Below are positions 54,141 to 63,256 of a DNA stretch of 64,000 nucleotides, in pieces (within the stretch, counting starts at the first letter, position 1; each line of letters starts with the position of its first letter). The DNA comes from Lysinibacillus composti (GTDB lineage: Bacteria > Bacillota > Bacilli > Bacillales_A > Planococcaceae): contig NZ_JAFBDY010000017.1 in the NCBI RefSeq assembly GCF_016908465.1, forward strand, positions 1 to 64,000, written 5' to 3'. Under the pieces are notes generated by a model, which worked only from the letters and a program-made list of their open reading frames with translations, did no database searches and was not told where the DNA came from. The translations under genes and the position numbers were made by a program.

Positions 54141-55583
54141 ATGCTATCATTTCTTGACTATGGGATTATTCTTGTCTACTTCCTTATGTTAATTGGCATA
54201 GGGGTTATCAGTTTAAAGAAGATTAGCAATGAAACTGATTTCTTAGTGGCAGGACGAAGGTTAGGATACGGCTTATATGTTCCCGCAATGACCGCTGTTG
54301 TTTTAGGGGGAGCCTCTACATTCGGAAGCTCTACATTGGGATATCAATATGGGATTTCCGGTCTTTGGCTGGTCGCAATGATTGGCTTAGGTATTTTGGG
54401 AATGGGGATTTTCTTTTCAGGAAAGCTAAGCAAACTAAAAATTTTCAGTGTAAGTGAACTATTAGGGAACAGATTTGGTAAAAGTAGCCGTTATATAAGC
54501 GGATTGATTATGACTGTATACGATATCATGGTATCAGTAACAGCTATTGTAGCTATTGGTGTTATGTTCACTGCTCTATTCGGATGGAGTAGTGTCAACT
54601 CAATCCTCGTCGGTGGAGTGATTGTTGTTCTTTATACAATGCTTGGTGGAATGTGGGCTGTTACTCTAACCGACGTTATCCAGTTCTGGATTATGTTTAT
54701 TGGAATTATCCTCATTCTCATGCCAATGGGAATCTTCCATGCTGGTGGGTTAGCGGAAATATCTAATAGAGTAAACCCTGAATTTTTAAGCCTAACAAAT
54801 GTCGGAGGGAAAGCAATTTTTGCATACTTCCTTCTCTACTTCTTCGGTATGATGATTGGACAGGATATTTGGCAGAGAGCCTTTACAGCCAAAAATGAGA
54901 AAACCCTAAGAAGAGGAACTATTTATGCAGGCGTTCTTTGCATCATTTACGGAATTGCTGGAGCCGTCATTGGCATGGTAGCTAGCGTTGTCTTACCTGG
55001 GTTATCTGACCCACAGCAAGCACTACCTCAATTAGTTCTGACAGTTCTTCCGACAGGTTTGGTTGGTGTCTTGCTAGCAGCTGTTTCTTCTGCAGTTATG
55101 TCTACTGCATCAGGTACAATTATGGCTTCTTCAACTATCATCGTAAATGACTTTATCCTATCAAGATCTAAGAAAATTAGATCAGATAAGGACATAATTA
55201 AATTAACTCGCATTGTCACATTAGTAGTTGGTGGTATCGCTATCTTCATTTCACTCGTCTTACAAGATATTATTGTGGCGTTAGATGTTGCCTATGCTCT
55301 ATTATCCGGTAGTATTTTCATACCTGTAATAGCTGCTCTTTTCTTTAAAAATGTATCTGCTAAAGTGACCTTAACATCTATAATTATAAGTGCTGTCGTC
55401 GTTATAGGAGATTTAATTATTGAAGGTGTTTCATCCCTAAACGCGATTATATTCGGCCTAATAGCAGGTGCCTTAGTGATGTTCATTGGGTCCTTAGTTC
55501 AAACTAAACAAAGTACAAATCAACAGTACGAAGAAAATATTGAAACAAAAGAATTAGAACAGGTGGTTGAACTTGAGCGTTAA
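54141..55583 (+). CDS. Sodium:solute symporter (SSS family)
   Basis: 480 residues with thirteen expected membrane helices. The start YGIILVYFLMLIGIGVISLK, NETDFLVAGRRLGYGLYVPA and TLTDVIQFWIMFIG segments are SSS-family signatures. It follows the ureohydrolase gene by 60 bases in the same unit and probably imports its guanidino substrate. AAAGGAGC lies 5-7 bases before the ATG at 54141; a TTG just before it is less likely. Confidence 0.9.
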   Translation: MLSFLDYGIILVYFLMLIGIGVISLKKISNETDFLVAGRRLGYGLYVPAMTAVVLGGASTFGSSTLGYQYGISGLWLVAMIGLGILGMGIFFSGKLSKLKIFSVSELLGNRFGKSSRYISGLIMTVYDIMVSVTAIVAIGVMFTALFGWSSVNSILVGGVIVVLYTMLGGMWAVTLTDVIQFWIMFIGIILILMPMGIFHAGGLAEISNRVNPEFLSLTNVGGKAIFAYFLLYFFGMMIGQDIWQRAFTAKNEKTLRRGTIYAGVLCIIYGIAGAVIGMVASVVLPGLSDPQQALPQLVLTVLPTGLVGVLLAAVSSAVMSTASGTIMASSTIIVNDFILSRSKKIRSDKDIIKLTRIVTLVVGGIAIFISLVLQDIIVALDVAYALLSGSIFIPVIAALFFKNVSAKVTLTSIIISAVVVIGDLIIEGVSSLNAIIFGLIAGALVMFIGSLVQTKQSTNQQYEENIETKELEQVVELER

Positions 55584-55640
55584 CATCAAGAGGAAGTAAA
55601 ATGTAACCTAATACGATGAAATGTAGGATAACGAATATAG

Positions 55641-55678
55641 AAAACAGGGTAATTCTAAAAGAATTACCCTGTTTTCTT
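55641..55678 (+). terminator. Terminator of the sigma-54 operon
   Basis: AACAGGGTAATTCT pairs with AGAATTACCCTGTT around four A, then TTCTT. Confidence 0.85.
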
Positions 55679-55784
55679 AGTAATTGTATACCCCAAAAAG
55701 GCGATAGATATAGTTTTTCAAAACCTACTTTAATACACTTAAAAGCAATATAAAACAACGTATTGTGTTTTACCGCAGTATATA

Positions 55785-58700
55785 CTAACTTAATTCCACT
55801 TTAGTAATTTCACTTAAATAAACATTATTTACAATTGAGTCTTCGTCTGCCACAACATATTCGATAACAGATGGGCTAACGGTCCGAATATAAATGAAAG
55901 CTGAATCATCTACATGCTCGATTCGAAGCTTTTTACGCTGAACCTGTTTAATATCAAGTTGGTTGGTACTAGCTTCCGGTAGACTTGTGTAATAAATCTC
56001 AAAATCTTCTTCAGACGCATCAATGAATAAATGCCAAATGTTATACTTATCTTCTTGATCAATCACTGTTTTGAATTTACCCTTTTTCCCCATGCCAAGA
56101 AAGTACTTAAACTTCAATACATCATTTTCCATATTTCGGTCTATAACCTTAACATTTCCGCCTTTTCTGCTTTGTACAAGTCCAAAGGCAACACCTGTTT
56201 TTCCTGTAGGAGCAGTAAAAACATCTCGGTTAACTACTATGTTCCTCTCTTCTTGCTTTAAATAAGCATCTTCTGTCCCCAGTGGTGGAAAAATCTCAAA
56301 AAGATCTCCAGACACATCTGGCCAGTTTAGAGTATTTTGTACTTCCGTTTCAATCCATTTATTAAATAGATTCATCACAACCGGGGATTTACCTGAATTA
56401 CCCGCAAGCAGTATATTTATTTTCTTGATTTTGCTAGATTCTGACTGAGTAAAAGCACGTCTTAAAGACTCAAAGAAGTTATGAATGCCTTTTTCAATTC
56501 TTTTCTCAATGATTTGTTCCAACTCATCTTGATCAATCAAAATTTCCACATTAAGTTTTGCATGGCCGGCTTTGTCAAACAGATCTACCCTGATCATGCC
56601 TCTTTCAAACTCTTCTTCATACCCTTCATGTTTTTCCCAAAGAGGCCTTATTTTTTCTACCAATTGTTTCATATTTAAATAGGATTCCTGTGATTCATTA
56701 ATCAGCGTCTCACTTCCGGGAAATTTCTCACATTCAGCTGGGAGAGTAAAAGAAATATTGTACTCACGCATTGTTTTTTGGTTATTTTTAAACACTTGGA
56801 ATGCCAATAGCTCTAGGATGTTCTCTCCACCTAAGTAACGATCCCCGCCCGATGAAAAATGCTCAATGACATAGTCATATCTTCTTTCTTTCAAGCCCGC
56901 CTCACGCCAAATACCAAAATCAAAATCTGTTGTACCTCCACCAAAATCAAACACTCCATAGTACGTTACGTCATCACCTTCAGGTTCAAACCCGTATTCT
57001 TGCAAGGCACAAATAGCATAGGCTGCAGGTTCAGTTGCCCCACCCGTGACACGGAATTTTTTCATTAACTCTTCATCCTGCTGCACCGGCATAGGAAGCG
57101 TCTTTTTTAACCCACGCTCAAAACTTTTTAGAATTTTATCTCTTACTTCTTTTTCATATGTCACCGGGAATGCCAAGGTGTAGTCCAGGTAAATTCCATT
57201 GTGCTGGTTGTTGATATACAAACCGAGGTAATAAGCGTATATCTCAATTGGGTTAATTTCCTCCTCGGTTAAGTCTAAGAAGGAACGTAATAAAACGGCA
57301 TACCCTTTCTTGTCTCTTAATCGGAGTTGTTTTTTCTTTTCTCCCGCCCACTGCTTTAGATTATTTAAAATTGAATAATAATGGTCACTCTTTCCATTCA
57401 TCAAGCTGTTAAGAGCATTGTGGGAAACCGTCACATCCTGCCATCTGGTTTCTGGTCTTCCTTCTTTTTCTTGATAAAGCTCTAGGAACTGCTCTAAATC
57501 AATAAATTCAATCACGGTTGGATTTTCATAGTGCCAGTCTTGTACTTCCGAATTAAGGTACCCAATGCCTATACGCATAGGAAGAGTAAGTTCACTTGCT
57601 TCTTGATAAACGACCACTGTACTTTTAGTTCCAAAATCAATTCCAACTATGCCATCCTCCCTAATATCCATTTTAGGGTTTCCGGCCATTATTTCATTCT
57701 TCAGTTTTATCGTTAAAGGTTTTTCTTCCTTATGGGTTGGCCATAAATCCCAATGGCCTCGGTTTGGATCTGTTAACATCTTTTCATCATACGGATCAAT
57801 ATCTGCTCTTACTTTTTCAGAGTTTAAAAGTTTCTCATAAAAGGACTGGGAATCAATAGAAATGGATGACAATTCATTTTGTAATTCACTATTCTTTAAA
57901 TCCTTTAATTGGTACAATGCCAGCAAGTAATCATACTCCTTCTGGCGTTCCGTACTTAATCCCCTTGGTACAAATTTGTTTTCTAGCCATAACCGTAGAA
58001 CCGTTTGATCGTCGATTTCAAAGGTATTTTCACCATTTAAACGGAAAATAGGAACGAAAAATCCTTTCCCCTGCGAATTGTTTTTTTGATTTACTACATC
58101 GAAACTTTGAATGTCATACTCATTGGATTTAAACGCGATTGAGTTAGGGAAATTAGTTGTTTGGGTGGCAAATAACCTTGTAACCGAAGAATGTTTATTC
58201 GCGGAAAAGTCTTCTAAAGCAACTATTTTCTTAAATACAGGGTGATCGGTTGTATTAAAACTTTTAGTAACTTCTTCCTGTGTCATGGCATCTCCTTTGA
58301 AACCGGAAATGTCCAAATGCTTTGTGTAATCAAATTCTTCGTCTATTAATTCATAGTAATTTCTATATGGAAATAAAGCTGCAATGTTATGATCGTAGAC
58401 AACGTTTATGTTATTCATATAAACCCATCTGGAACGGAGCATCTTTTTAATCTCTTGAAAGAAGATTGATTCATCCTTAAAGAAGATTTGTTCTGCCCTC
58501 TGATATAGGTCTTTGATTAAAGATCTCGCTTCTTTATAAGTCATTGATATGGAAGTGATCGGAACAGTTTGTGCATCCGGTGAAAATAGATATAGATCCT
58601 GCTTCTCGTTCTTATTTATTAAGTGAATAGAGCTGTCTATCGTATTTTCCGCAGCTAAACTTGTTTCGCCCTCAAGGGTTTCTTCTTTATCTTCAATTGT

Positions 58701-58979
58701 TTCTTGTTTTTCCACTTCTTTAAAAGATTCTTCTGACTGAGCATCATCAGGCTCTATATAACAGATTGGATTACCAATCTTGACTAAATTGAATTCCTCT
58801 ATGTACAAGTCTTTAAGGGTACCTTCTTTTTCTGAAAAAAGGTCAAATTCGATGTCCTCATGTTTAAATTTGGCTAAGGCTTCCCCTACCACAATATAAT
58901 CACCAGGCTTTTTATACCAATGCATAAGAAGAATTTTTTCAACGCCTTCTTCTATCTTTGGAACAGTAATCGATGTCAT
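55785..58979 (-). CDS. Lipoyl-like domain fused to an Hsp70/actin-type ATPase
   Basis: 1064 residues. Residues 1-77 look like a biotinyl/lipoyl domain (ITVPKIEEGVEKILLMHWYK, GDYIVVGEALAKFK), but the lysine that carries lipoate aligns with Asp42, so it cannot be modified. An acidic linker (80-125) and about 310 residues without recognised homology follow. From 440 comes an Hsp70-type ATPase: phosphate-1 GIDFGTKST (446-454), phosphate-2 FDFGGGTTDF (677-686), GGDRYLGGEN (711-720) and adenosine loop LLAGNSGKSP (857-866, where Hsp70 has GGxSRxP). The last 120 residues are beta-rich. No classical substrate-binding lid is seen. It follows the GrpE-like gene by 38 bases. Confidence 0.85.
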   Translation of the reverse strand: MTSITVPKIEEGVEKILLMHWYKKPGDYIVVGEALAKFKHEDIEFDLFSEKEGTLKDLYIEEFNLVKIGNPICYIEPDDAQSEESFKEVEKQETIEDKEETLEGETSLAAENTIDSSIHLINKNEKQDLYLFSPDAQTVPITSISMTYKEARSLIKDLYQRAEQIFFKDESIFFQEIKKMLRSRWVYMNNINVVYDHNIAALFPYRNYYELIDEEFDYTKHLDISGFKGDAMTQEEVTKSFNTTDHPVFKKIVALEDFSANKHSSVTRLFATQTTNFPNSIAFKSNEYDIQSFDVVNQKNNSQGKGFFVPIFRLNGENTFEIDDQTVLRLWLENKFVPRGLSTERQKEYDYLLALYQLKDLKNSELQNELSSISIDSQSFYEKLLNSEKVRADIDPYDEKMLTDPNRGHWDLWPTHKEEKPLTIKLKNEIMAGNPKMDIREDGIVGIDFGTKSTVVVYQEASELTLPMRIGIGYLNSEVQDWHYENPTVIEFIDLEQFLELYQEKEGRPETRWQDVTVSHNALNSLMNGKSDHYYSILNNLKQWAGEKKKQLRLRDKKGYAVLLRSFLDLTEEEINPIEIYAYYLGLYINNQHNGIYLDYTLAFPVTYEKEVRDKILKSFERGLKKTLPMPVQQDEELMKKFRVTGGATEPAAYAICALQEYGFEPEGDDVTYYGVFDFGGGTTDFDFGIWREAGLKERRYDYVIEHFSSGGDRYLGGENILELLAFQVFKNNQKTMREYNISFTLPAECEKFPGSETLINESQESYLNMKQLVEKIRPLWEKHEGYEEEFERGMIRVDLFDKAGHAKLNVEILIDQDELEQIIEKRIEKGIHNFFESLRRAFTQSESSKIKKINILLAGNSGKSPVVMNLFNKWIETEVQNTLNWPDVSGDLFEIFPPLGTEDAYLKQEERNIVVNRDVFTAPTGKTGVAFGLVQSRKGGNVKVIDRNMENDVLKFKYFLGMGKKGKFKTVIDQEDKYNIWHLFIDASEEDFEIYYTSLPEASTNQLDIKQVQRKKLRIEHVDDSAFIYIRTVSPSVIEYVVADEDSIVNNVYLSEITKVELS

Positions 58980-59017
58980 TATGATTTCTCCTTATTTGTT
59001 ATTCTCTTTTTCGCCTA

Positions 59018-59710
59018 CTAGATTCTCACAATGGATTTTTTTATAATCTTCCCATTAATACTTACATATCCCGGCAGCAGGATGTCCGTAATATCCCCCG
59101 ATACTTGGCTATGAGGGGCTCTTATATACAAGTCCTCTCTGAAGACCTCATTTAACTTCGCTTCCTGCCTTTTATATAAAGGGGTATCGAATGTTTTACT
59201 GTATTCTTGAAAGAAATACTCAAAAAGGGAGAGCAAAATCTCTCGTTCCAGCTCCCGTCCTTCCATAATCTCGTTTTTAATAAAATCCCACAAAGATGAA
59301 ATGTTTTCATACTGTACACCGCAGACAATAAAATCCTGTACAGTATCGCCCTTGAAGATTCCTTTTAAGGATTTTTTAGTAGTTTCCGATAATTGTTGAA
59401 CAGCCTCGTAAAGTTCTTCTGCTTCCCGATAGTCTGTTCTTCTCTTCTGTAATTCATTAAAATAGGATTCCAATTTCTTATGTAAATGCCTGGACTCTAT
59501 TTGATACTGATTAATTTCCTCTTTTTTCGACTCAATCTCTTGTTGGAGCCTGGCTATTTCTTTTTCTTTTTCTATCAAGAGTTCCTTAGTTTCCCTCATT
59601 TGATTAGACGAGCTGGCTTCTGCTATTACTTTTATCTTTTCGATGATCCTTTCGTCTTGAAGGGAAACCATTAATGCCTGAATAAAATCATCATTTAAAT
59701 CATTATTCAT
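59018..59710 (-). CDS. GrpE-like coiled-coil protein
   Basis: 230 residues. A long coiled coil (about 38-110, MRETKELLIEKEKEIARLQQ and onward) is followed by a helical core and a small beta end, QVSGDITDILLPGYVSINGK then IIKKSIVRI. The end resembles the GrpE wing (G-x-I-x-x-V...GY-x-x-x-G-R-V-I-R-P-A-x-V-x-V). GrpE is the nucleotide exchange factor of DnaK, and this gene is next to a DnaK-like ATPase gene, which supports the reading. Similarity is remote and the housekeeping grpE must lie elsewhere. Confidence 0.6.
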   Translation of the reverse strand: MNNDLNDDFIQALMVSLQDERIIEKIKVIAEASSSNQMRETKELLIEKEKEIARLQQEIESKKEEINQYQIESRHLHKKLESYFNELQKRRTDYREAEELYEAVQQLSETTKKSLKGIFKGDTVQDFIVCGVQYENISSLWDFIKNEIMEGRELEREILLSLFEYFFQEYSKTFDTPLYKRQEAKLNEVFREDLYIRAPHSQVSGDITDILLPGYVSINGKIIKKSIVRI

Positions 59711-59793
59711 ATTTAAACTCCTTTCAAAGTATTAACCAATCCTCATCTACTAGTTTCTATAAAGAATCAAGTCATGATGCTCCTCTGAATTGA

Positions 59794-60012
59794 TTAATTA
59801 TCTAGATTTCGAGTCCTAACCATAACATAACGAATTAAGGAAGATTTCACTTTGAAATCCCCCTTGTCACTTTTTACTATAAGGTACTTACTTTGGTTGA
59901 CCTTTTCTAAAACTTCCTGTACAACATCTTCTTTCTTAACATCCAAATCTCTTACTATTCTCTCACGTATAATGTTACAATCTAGAGTATAATAAACTAT
60001 ATATTGATTCAA
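59794..60012 (-). CDS. Small protein opening the Hsp70-like operon
   Basis: 72 residues: NQYIVYYTLDCNIIRERIVR, then KEDVVQEVLEKVNQSKYLIV and FKVKSSLIRYVMVR. The predicted order strand, helix, strand, strand suggests a compact alpha/beta fold. No family recognised and no J-domain HPD motif. The start is TTG with TGGAGGAAG about 9 bases upstream. It precedes the GrpE-like gene by 83 bases on the same strand, so it is probably the first gene of the unit. Confidence 0.65.
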   Translation of the reverse strand: MNQYIVYYTLDCNIIRERIVRDLDVKKEDVVQEVLEKVNQSKYLIVKSDKGDFKVKSSLIRYVMVRTRNLDN

Positions 60013-60475
60013 AAATAACTTCCTCCATTGGTGCAGTAACTAACGTATATACCATGGTTATTTACTTTATAAGCAAGTAATTAACCATTTCAGTTTTCTC
60101 TTTCACAGACATTATAAATATACCAAGTCCCTTTAAAGATAAATAGAGGATTATTATTCCATTATTCTTCCATTTCCCTCCTAAAGTGCACATAAATATA
60201 ACTAGATCAAACCTGAAGAAATAATCATTATTTTTCAAGGTATTGTATTAAAGGCTTTCTTGAAACACTTCAAGTGCATCATCCTCATTTTTGCATATAC
60301 ATATTTGCTATCCCGTACATTTTTTCTTCACGAATTAGTATTTGCACATGGAATACGAACAGGTGTTAATCTTGCAGTCAAACATAAGATTACCATGTTA
60401 GAAGCAGAAATCGCCTTTTTTGAAATTCCATTCAACATCTAGTTCAATCAGTTTTATTTTTTATCCAAAAGAATC

Positions 60476-60503
60476 ATAGGAACCGACGGAGGGTTCCTTT
60501 TGA
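60476..60503 (+). terminator. Hairpin terminator
   Basis: AGGAACC (60478-60484) pairs with GGTTCCT (60492-60498), then TTTGAATCT. It closes off the gene fragment before the transporter promoter. Confidence 0.55.
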
Positions 60504-60535
60504 ATCTCAATAATAGATTTTCTTTTTTAGTTACA

Positions 60536-60594
60536 TAGTCACGATTGACTAATCAATAAAATACTAATATACTTTCGTTAGTCAAACGTGACTA
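60536..60594 (+). promoter_or_regulatory. Promoter bracketed by two TAGTCA-N4-TGACTA operators
   Basis: TAGTCACGATTGACTA (60536-60551) and TAGTCAAACGTGACTA (60579-60594) are two perfect palindromes of the same type. The -35 box TTGACT (60545-60550) lies inside the first, and 17 bases later comes TATACT (60568-60573); the second covers the transcription start. This is a strong repressor arrangement. No regulator gene is adjacent. Confidence 0.8.
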
Positions 60595-60624
60595 TTATTA
60601 TTTACGATAAAGGAGTGACTTTCA

Positions 60625-61746
60625 TTGTTTCTTGCAATTAGAGAGTTAAAGCATGGTAAATTACGATTTCTAATGATTGGTGTTATAACTGTCCTGATTG
60701 CCTGGCTGGTATTCATCTTATCTGGACTGGGTAACGGCCTTTCCACTCTTAGTGCGGCAACATTTAAAAATATGGATGCTGATTATGTGACGTTTGAAGA
60801 GGGGGCAAGATCCTCTATGAGCCGATCGTTATTGAGTGAATCGTTGGTAGAGGAACTAGAAAGCCAACCTAGTGTTTCAGCTGCATCAGCAATGGGTGCA
60901 ACTATGGGAACAGTAATAAATAATTCAGACTCGAATAAAAGTGAAAAAGTAGATATCGCCCTATTAGGGATTAATCCCGGTAGTTTTCTGGAACCTAAAG
61001 TAATAGAAGGAAAACCCCTTCAAACAAACGAGCCTTTGGAGGTTATCGCTAATGATACTTTAAAGAAAAAGGGCTTTAAGATTGGTGATACGCTGCAGAT
61101 TGAAGGATCACTTGAAAAAATAAAAATTGTTGGGTTCGTTAAAAATGAAACATACAATCATTTACCTGCAATTTTTACTACCTTGGATGAATGGCGTTCA
61201 ATTCAATTTTCAGCACCTGGTTCTGATAAAGGCATTGAGAAACCTGTAAATGCAATTATGCTGCAAGGGGAAAAGATCGACTCTGAGGAAATAAATCAGT
61301 TATTCAACAATACGGAAACAGTAACTAAGGCCACAGCCATACAGGGAATGCCCGGATATAAAGAAGAGAATGGCACAATTATGATGATGCTCGCTTTCCT
61401 TTTGGCCATTTCTGCTTTTGTTCTGGGAGTATTCTTCTACGTACTAACATTGCAAAAATCAAATCAGTTTGGCATATTGAAAGCTATCGGCGCCAGCAAT
61501 CGTTTCCTTGGAAGAGCTATTGTATCGCAAGTATTTTTATTATCATCCATTAGCATTGTCTTAGGAATCTTGTTAACCTATGGGACAGCCCTTATTCTTC
61601 CGAATGAAATGCCGTTTTCACTTGATCTGAAATTAGTTGTCCTTTATGCCCTTTTATTACTTGGCATTTCGGTTTTAAGTTCATTGGTATCCGTTCGAAA
61701 AATAACAAAAATAGACCCACTTCAAGCGATTGGGAGGATGGAATAA
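60625..61746 (+). CDS. HrtB-like ABC transporter permease
   Basis: 373 residues, MacB/FtsX type: one N-terminal membrane helix (about 15-37), an outer domain (about 40-245), three helices at the C-terminal end. It begins MFLAIRELKHGKLRFLMIGV, the start typical of HrtB-type permeases, which in Gram-positive bacteria expel heme; other toxic substrates are possible. The ECD contains GFVKNETYNHLPAIFTTLDE. The start is TTG with AAAGGAGTG 8 bases upstream. Its TAA shares one base with the ATG of the ATPase gene. Confidence 0.85.
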   Translation: MFLAIRELKHGKLRFLMIGVITVLIAWLVFILSGLGNGLSTLSAATFKNMDADYVTFEEGARSSMSRSLLSESLVEELESQPSVSAASAMGATMGTVINNSDSNKSEKVDIALLGINPGSFLEPKVIEGKPLQTNEPLEVIANDTLKKKGFKIGDTLQIEGSLEKIKIVGFVKNETYNHLPAIFTTLDEWRSIQFSAPGSDKGIEKPVNAIMLQGEKIDSEEINQLFNNTETVTKATAIQGMPGYKEENGTIMMMLAFLLAISAFVLGVFFYVLTLQKSNQFGILKAIGASNRFLGRAIVSQVFLLSSISIVLGILLTYGTALILPNEMPFSLDLKLVVLYALLLLGISVLSSLVSVRKITKIDPLQAIGRME

Positions 61747-62432
61747 TGTCAGGAATACAATTTAAAAATGTCACTAAGCTGTATCAACAGGGTGAAAATC
61801 AAGTTCTTGCGCTCGATGATGTCTCCTTAACTGTGGAACAAGGCGAGTTTATTGCCGTCATTGGCCCTTCAGGTTCAGGAAAAAGTACATTTCTGGCGAC
61901 TGCAGGTGCATTACTCCAACCTTCTAAAGGTGAGGTCATCGTTAACAGTAAAAATCTTAATGAATTAAGATCTAAGGATTTAGTACGATTGCGGCTGGAA
62001 GAAATCGGATTTATCCTGCAAACCAGTAATCTTGTACCCTATTTAAATGTTCTGGAACAATTACTTGTAGTGAAAAGAATGGCTGGGAAACTTTTAAAAC
62101 AGGATGAGGAATATGCAAAGGAATTACTACAGAGTCTTGGTTTAGCAGCAAAACTTGAAAAATTACCTGAACAGTTATCTGGAGGAGAACGCCAGCGTAC
62201 GGCAATTGCTCGTGCTTTTATAAACAACCCATCTATTATTCTGGCAGATGAGCCAACAGCAAGTCTAGATTCAAAAAGAGCACATGAAGTGGTTCAGCTC
62301 ATAGCCAAAGAAACAAAAACAAGAAACAAAGCGGCAATTATGGTTACCCATGACGAACGAATGCTGGAATACTGTGATAAAGTGTATCGAATGGAAGATG
62401 GCAGACTTAAACATTATGATTTTCAGTCATGA
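61746..62432 (+). CDS. HrtA/LolD-like ABC transporter ATPase
   Basis: 228 residues. Walker [12 protein letters not shown], signature LSGGERQR, Walker B IILADEPTASLD, His loop VTHDE. Overlaps the permease gene by one base, so both form one transporter under the operator-bracketed promoter. Confidence 0.92.
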   Translation: MSGIQFKNVTKLYQQGENQVLALDDVSLTVEQGEFIAVIGPSGSGKSTFLATAGALLQPSKGEVIVNSKNLNELRSKDLVRLRLEEIGFILQTSNLVPYLNVLEQLLVVKRMAGKLLKQDEEYAKELLQSLGLAAKLEKLPEQLSGGERQRTAIARAFINNPSIILADEPTASLDSKRAHEVVQLIAKETKTRNKAAIMVTHDERMLEYCDKVYRMEDGRLKHYDFQS

Positions 62433-62494
62433 AAAATTGAAGACAATCTCATAGATTACTTACATTTTAAAACCAATTGCATAATAAACATACT

Positions 62495-62530
62495 TGCCCC
62501 CTACTTTTAAGATAGTAGGGGGCTTATTTA
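62495..62530 (+). terminator. Terminator of the transporter operon
   Basis: GCCCCCTACT pairs with AGTAGGGGGC, then TTATTT. Confidence 0.8.
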
Positions 62531-62891
62531 ATTTAAATCCTTTTATCTAATAACAAAAGTCCTCATTTACTAATTGTGAGGTTCTCCTCGCGTAATACTA
62601 AACTTGAATTTAGGAACGTTATTTATTTTCTCCTATATAACAATACAATTGAATGTTAACCATTGCATAACAACTTGAATGTAAAAAACGAACTTATTAA
62701 AAAAGTCCGTTTGTGTTAGAAAATATAGACATCCAACCTTCTTAAGTGCCGATTTTTCAACTTGATAAAGCCAATCCTCTCTGGCATTAAATATTCTTTT
62801 ACGATAGGTATAATCTAATATCGATATTGGATATATGAAAAAAATATACTATATTAGTACAATAAAAATTTAACATAATCAGGGGGCAAAA
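62531..62891. other. Region upstream of the P-II and ammonium transporter genes
   Basis: 360 bases. Hairpin CGAACTT...AAGTCCG at about 62690-62712. TGTTA-N8-AGACA at 62715-62732 is near the TnrA consensus (TGTNA-N7-TNACA) but with wrong spacing. AGGTATAAT at 62805 could be a -10. No gene seen. Confidence 0.4.
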
Positions 62892-63251
62892 ATGAAAAAA
62901 ATCGAAGCAATCATAAGACCTGAAAAGCTGACTGATACGTTAAAAGGATTAAAGAATATAGGGATTACAGGCTTCACAGTATCCCAAGCAGTTGGAAGAG
63001 GGAAACAAAAAGAAACTCAAGGGGTTTATAGGGGAAAAAATTACAAAGTAACTCTACGCCCTAAAATTAAATTGGAGATTGTTCTTTCCGATTATATGGT
63101 CAAGCAAACAATTGAGACAATTGTTGCTTCTGCACAGACAGGTGAAGATGGGGATGGCAAAATTTATGTGTATCCTATTCTAGAAGCCTATAACATTAAG
63201 ACTGGTGAGGCAGATCTAAGTATAGATGATTTAGCAAATCCGGAGGGGTAA
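62892..63251 (+). CDS. P-II family nitrogen regulatory protein
   Basis: 119 residues. The T-loop GVYRGKNYKVTLRPK is at 44-58 with Tyr51, and the B-loop GEDGDGKI at 84-91. It senses ATP/ADP and 2-oxoglutarate and gates the ammonium channel; the equivalent is GlnK, or NrgB in B. subtilis. It is followed after 5 bases by the ammonium transporter gene, so the order is P-II first, reverse to the nrgAB operon. AGGGGGC precedes the ATG. Confidence 0.93.
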   Translation: MKKIEAIIRPEKLTDTLKGLKNIGITGFTVSQAVGRGKQKETQGVYRGKNYKVTLRPKIKLEIVLSDYMVKQTIETIVASAQTGEDGDGKIYVYPILEAYNIKTGEADLSIDDLANPEG

Positions 63252-63256
63252 ATAAC

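Larger units (their letters stand above)
60013..60624. other. Divergent region between the Hsp70-like operon and the HrtB-like gene
   Basis: It should contain the promoter of the minus-strand operon (60013-60200, not defined). At 60260-60442 a plus-strand frame reads FFLHELVFAHGIRTGVNLAV then KITMLEAEIAFFEIPFNI; it starts only with TTG lacking a ribosome binding site and is probably a gene fragment. A terminator (60476-60503) and the operator-promoter of the transporter (60536-60594) follow. Confidence 0.4.

Noticed and set aside
55785-58979. The large protein as a pyruvate dehydrogenase E2 or biotin carboxylase component
   Set aside because: The lipoyl-like domain lacks the modifiable lysine and the rest is an Hsp70-type ATPase, not an acyltransferase or carboxylase.
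62715-62732. TnrA/GlnR-like box before the P-II and ammonium transporter genes
   Set aside because: TGTTA and AGACA are 8 bases apart instead of the 7 plus TNACA consensus; not good enough to call as a site.
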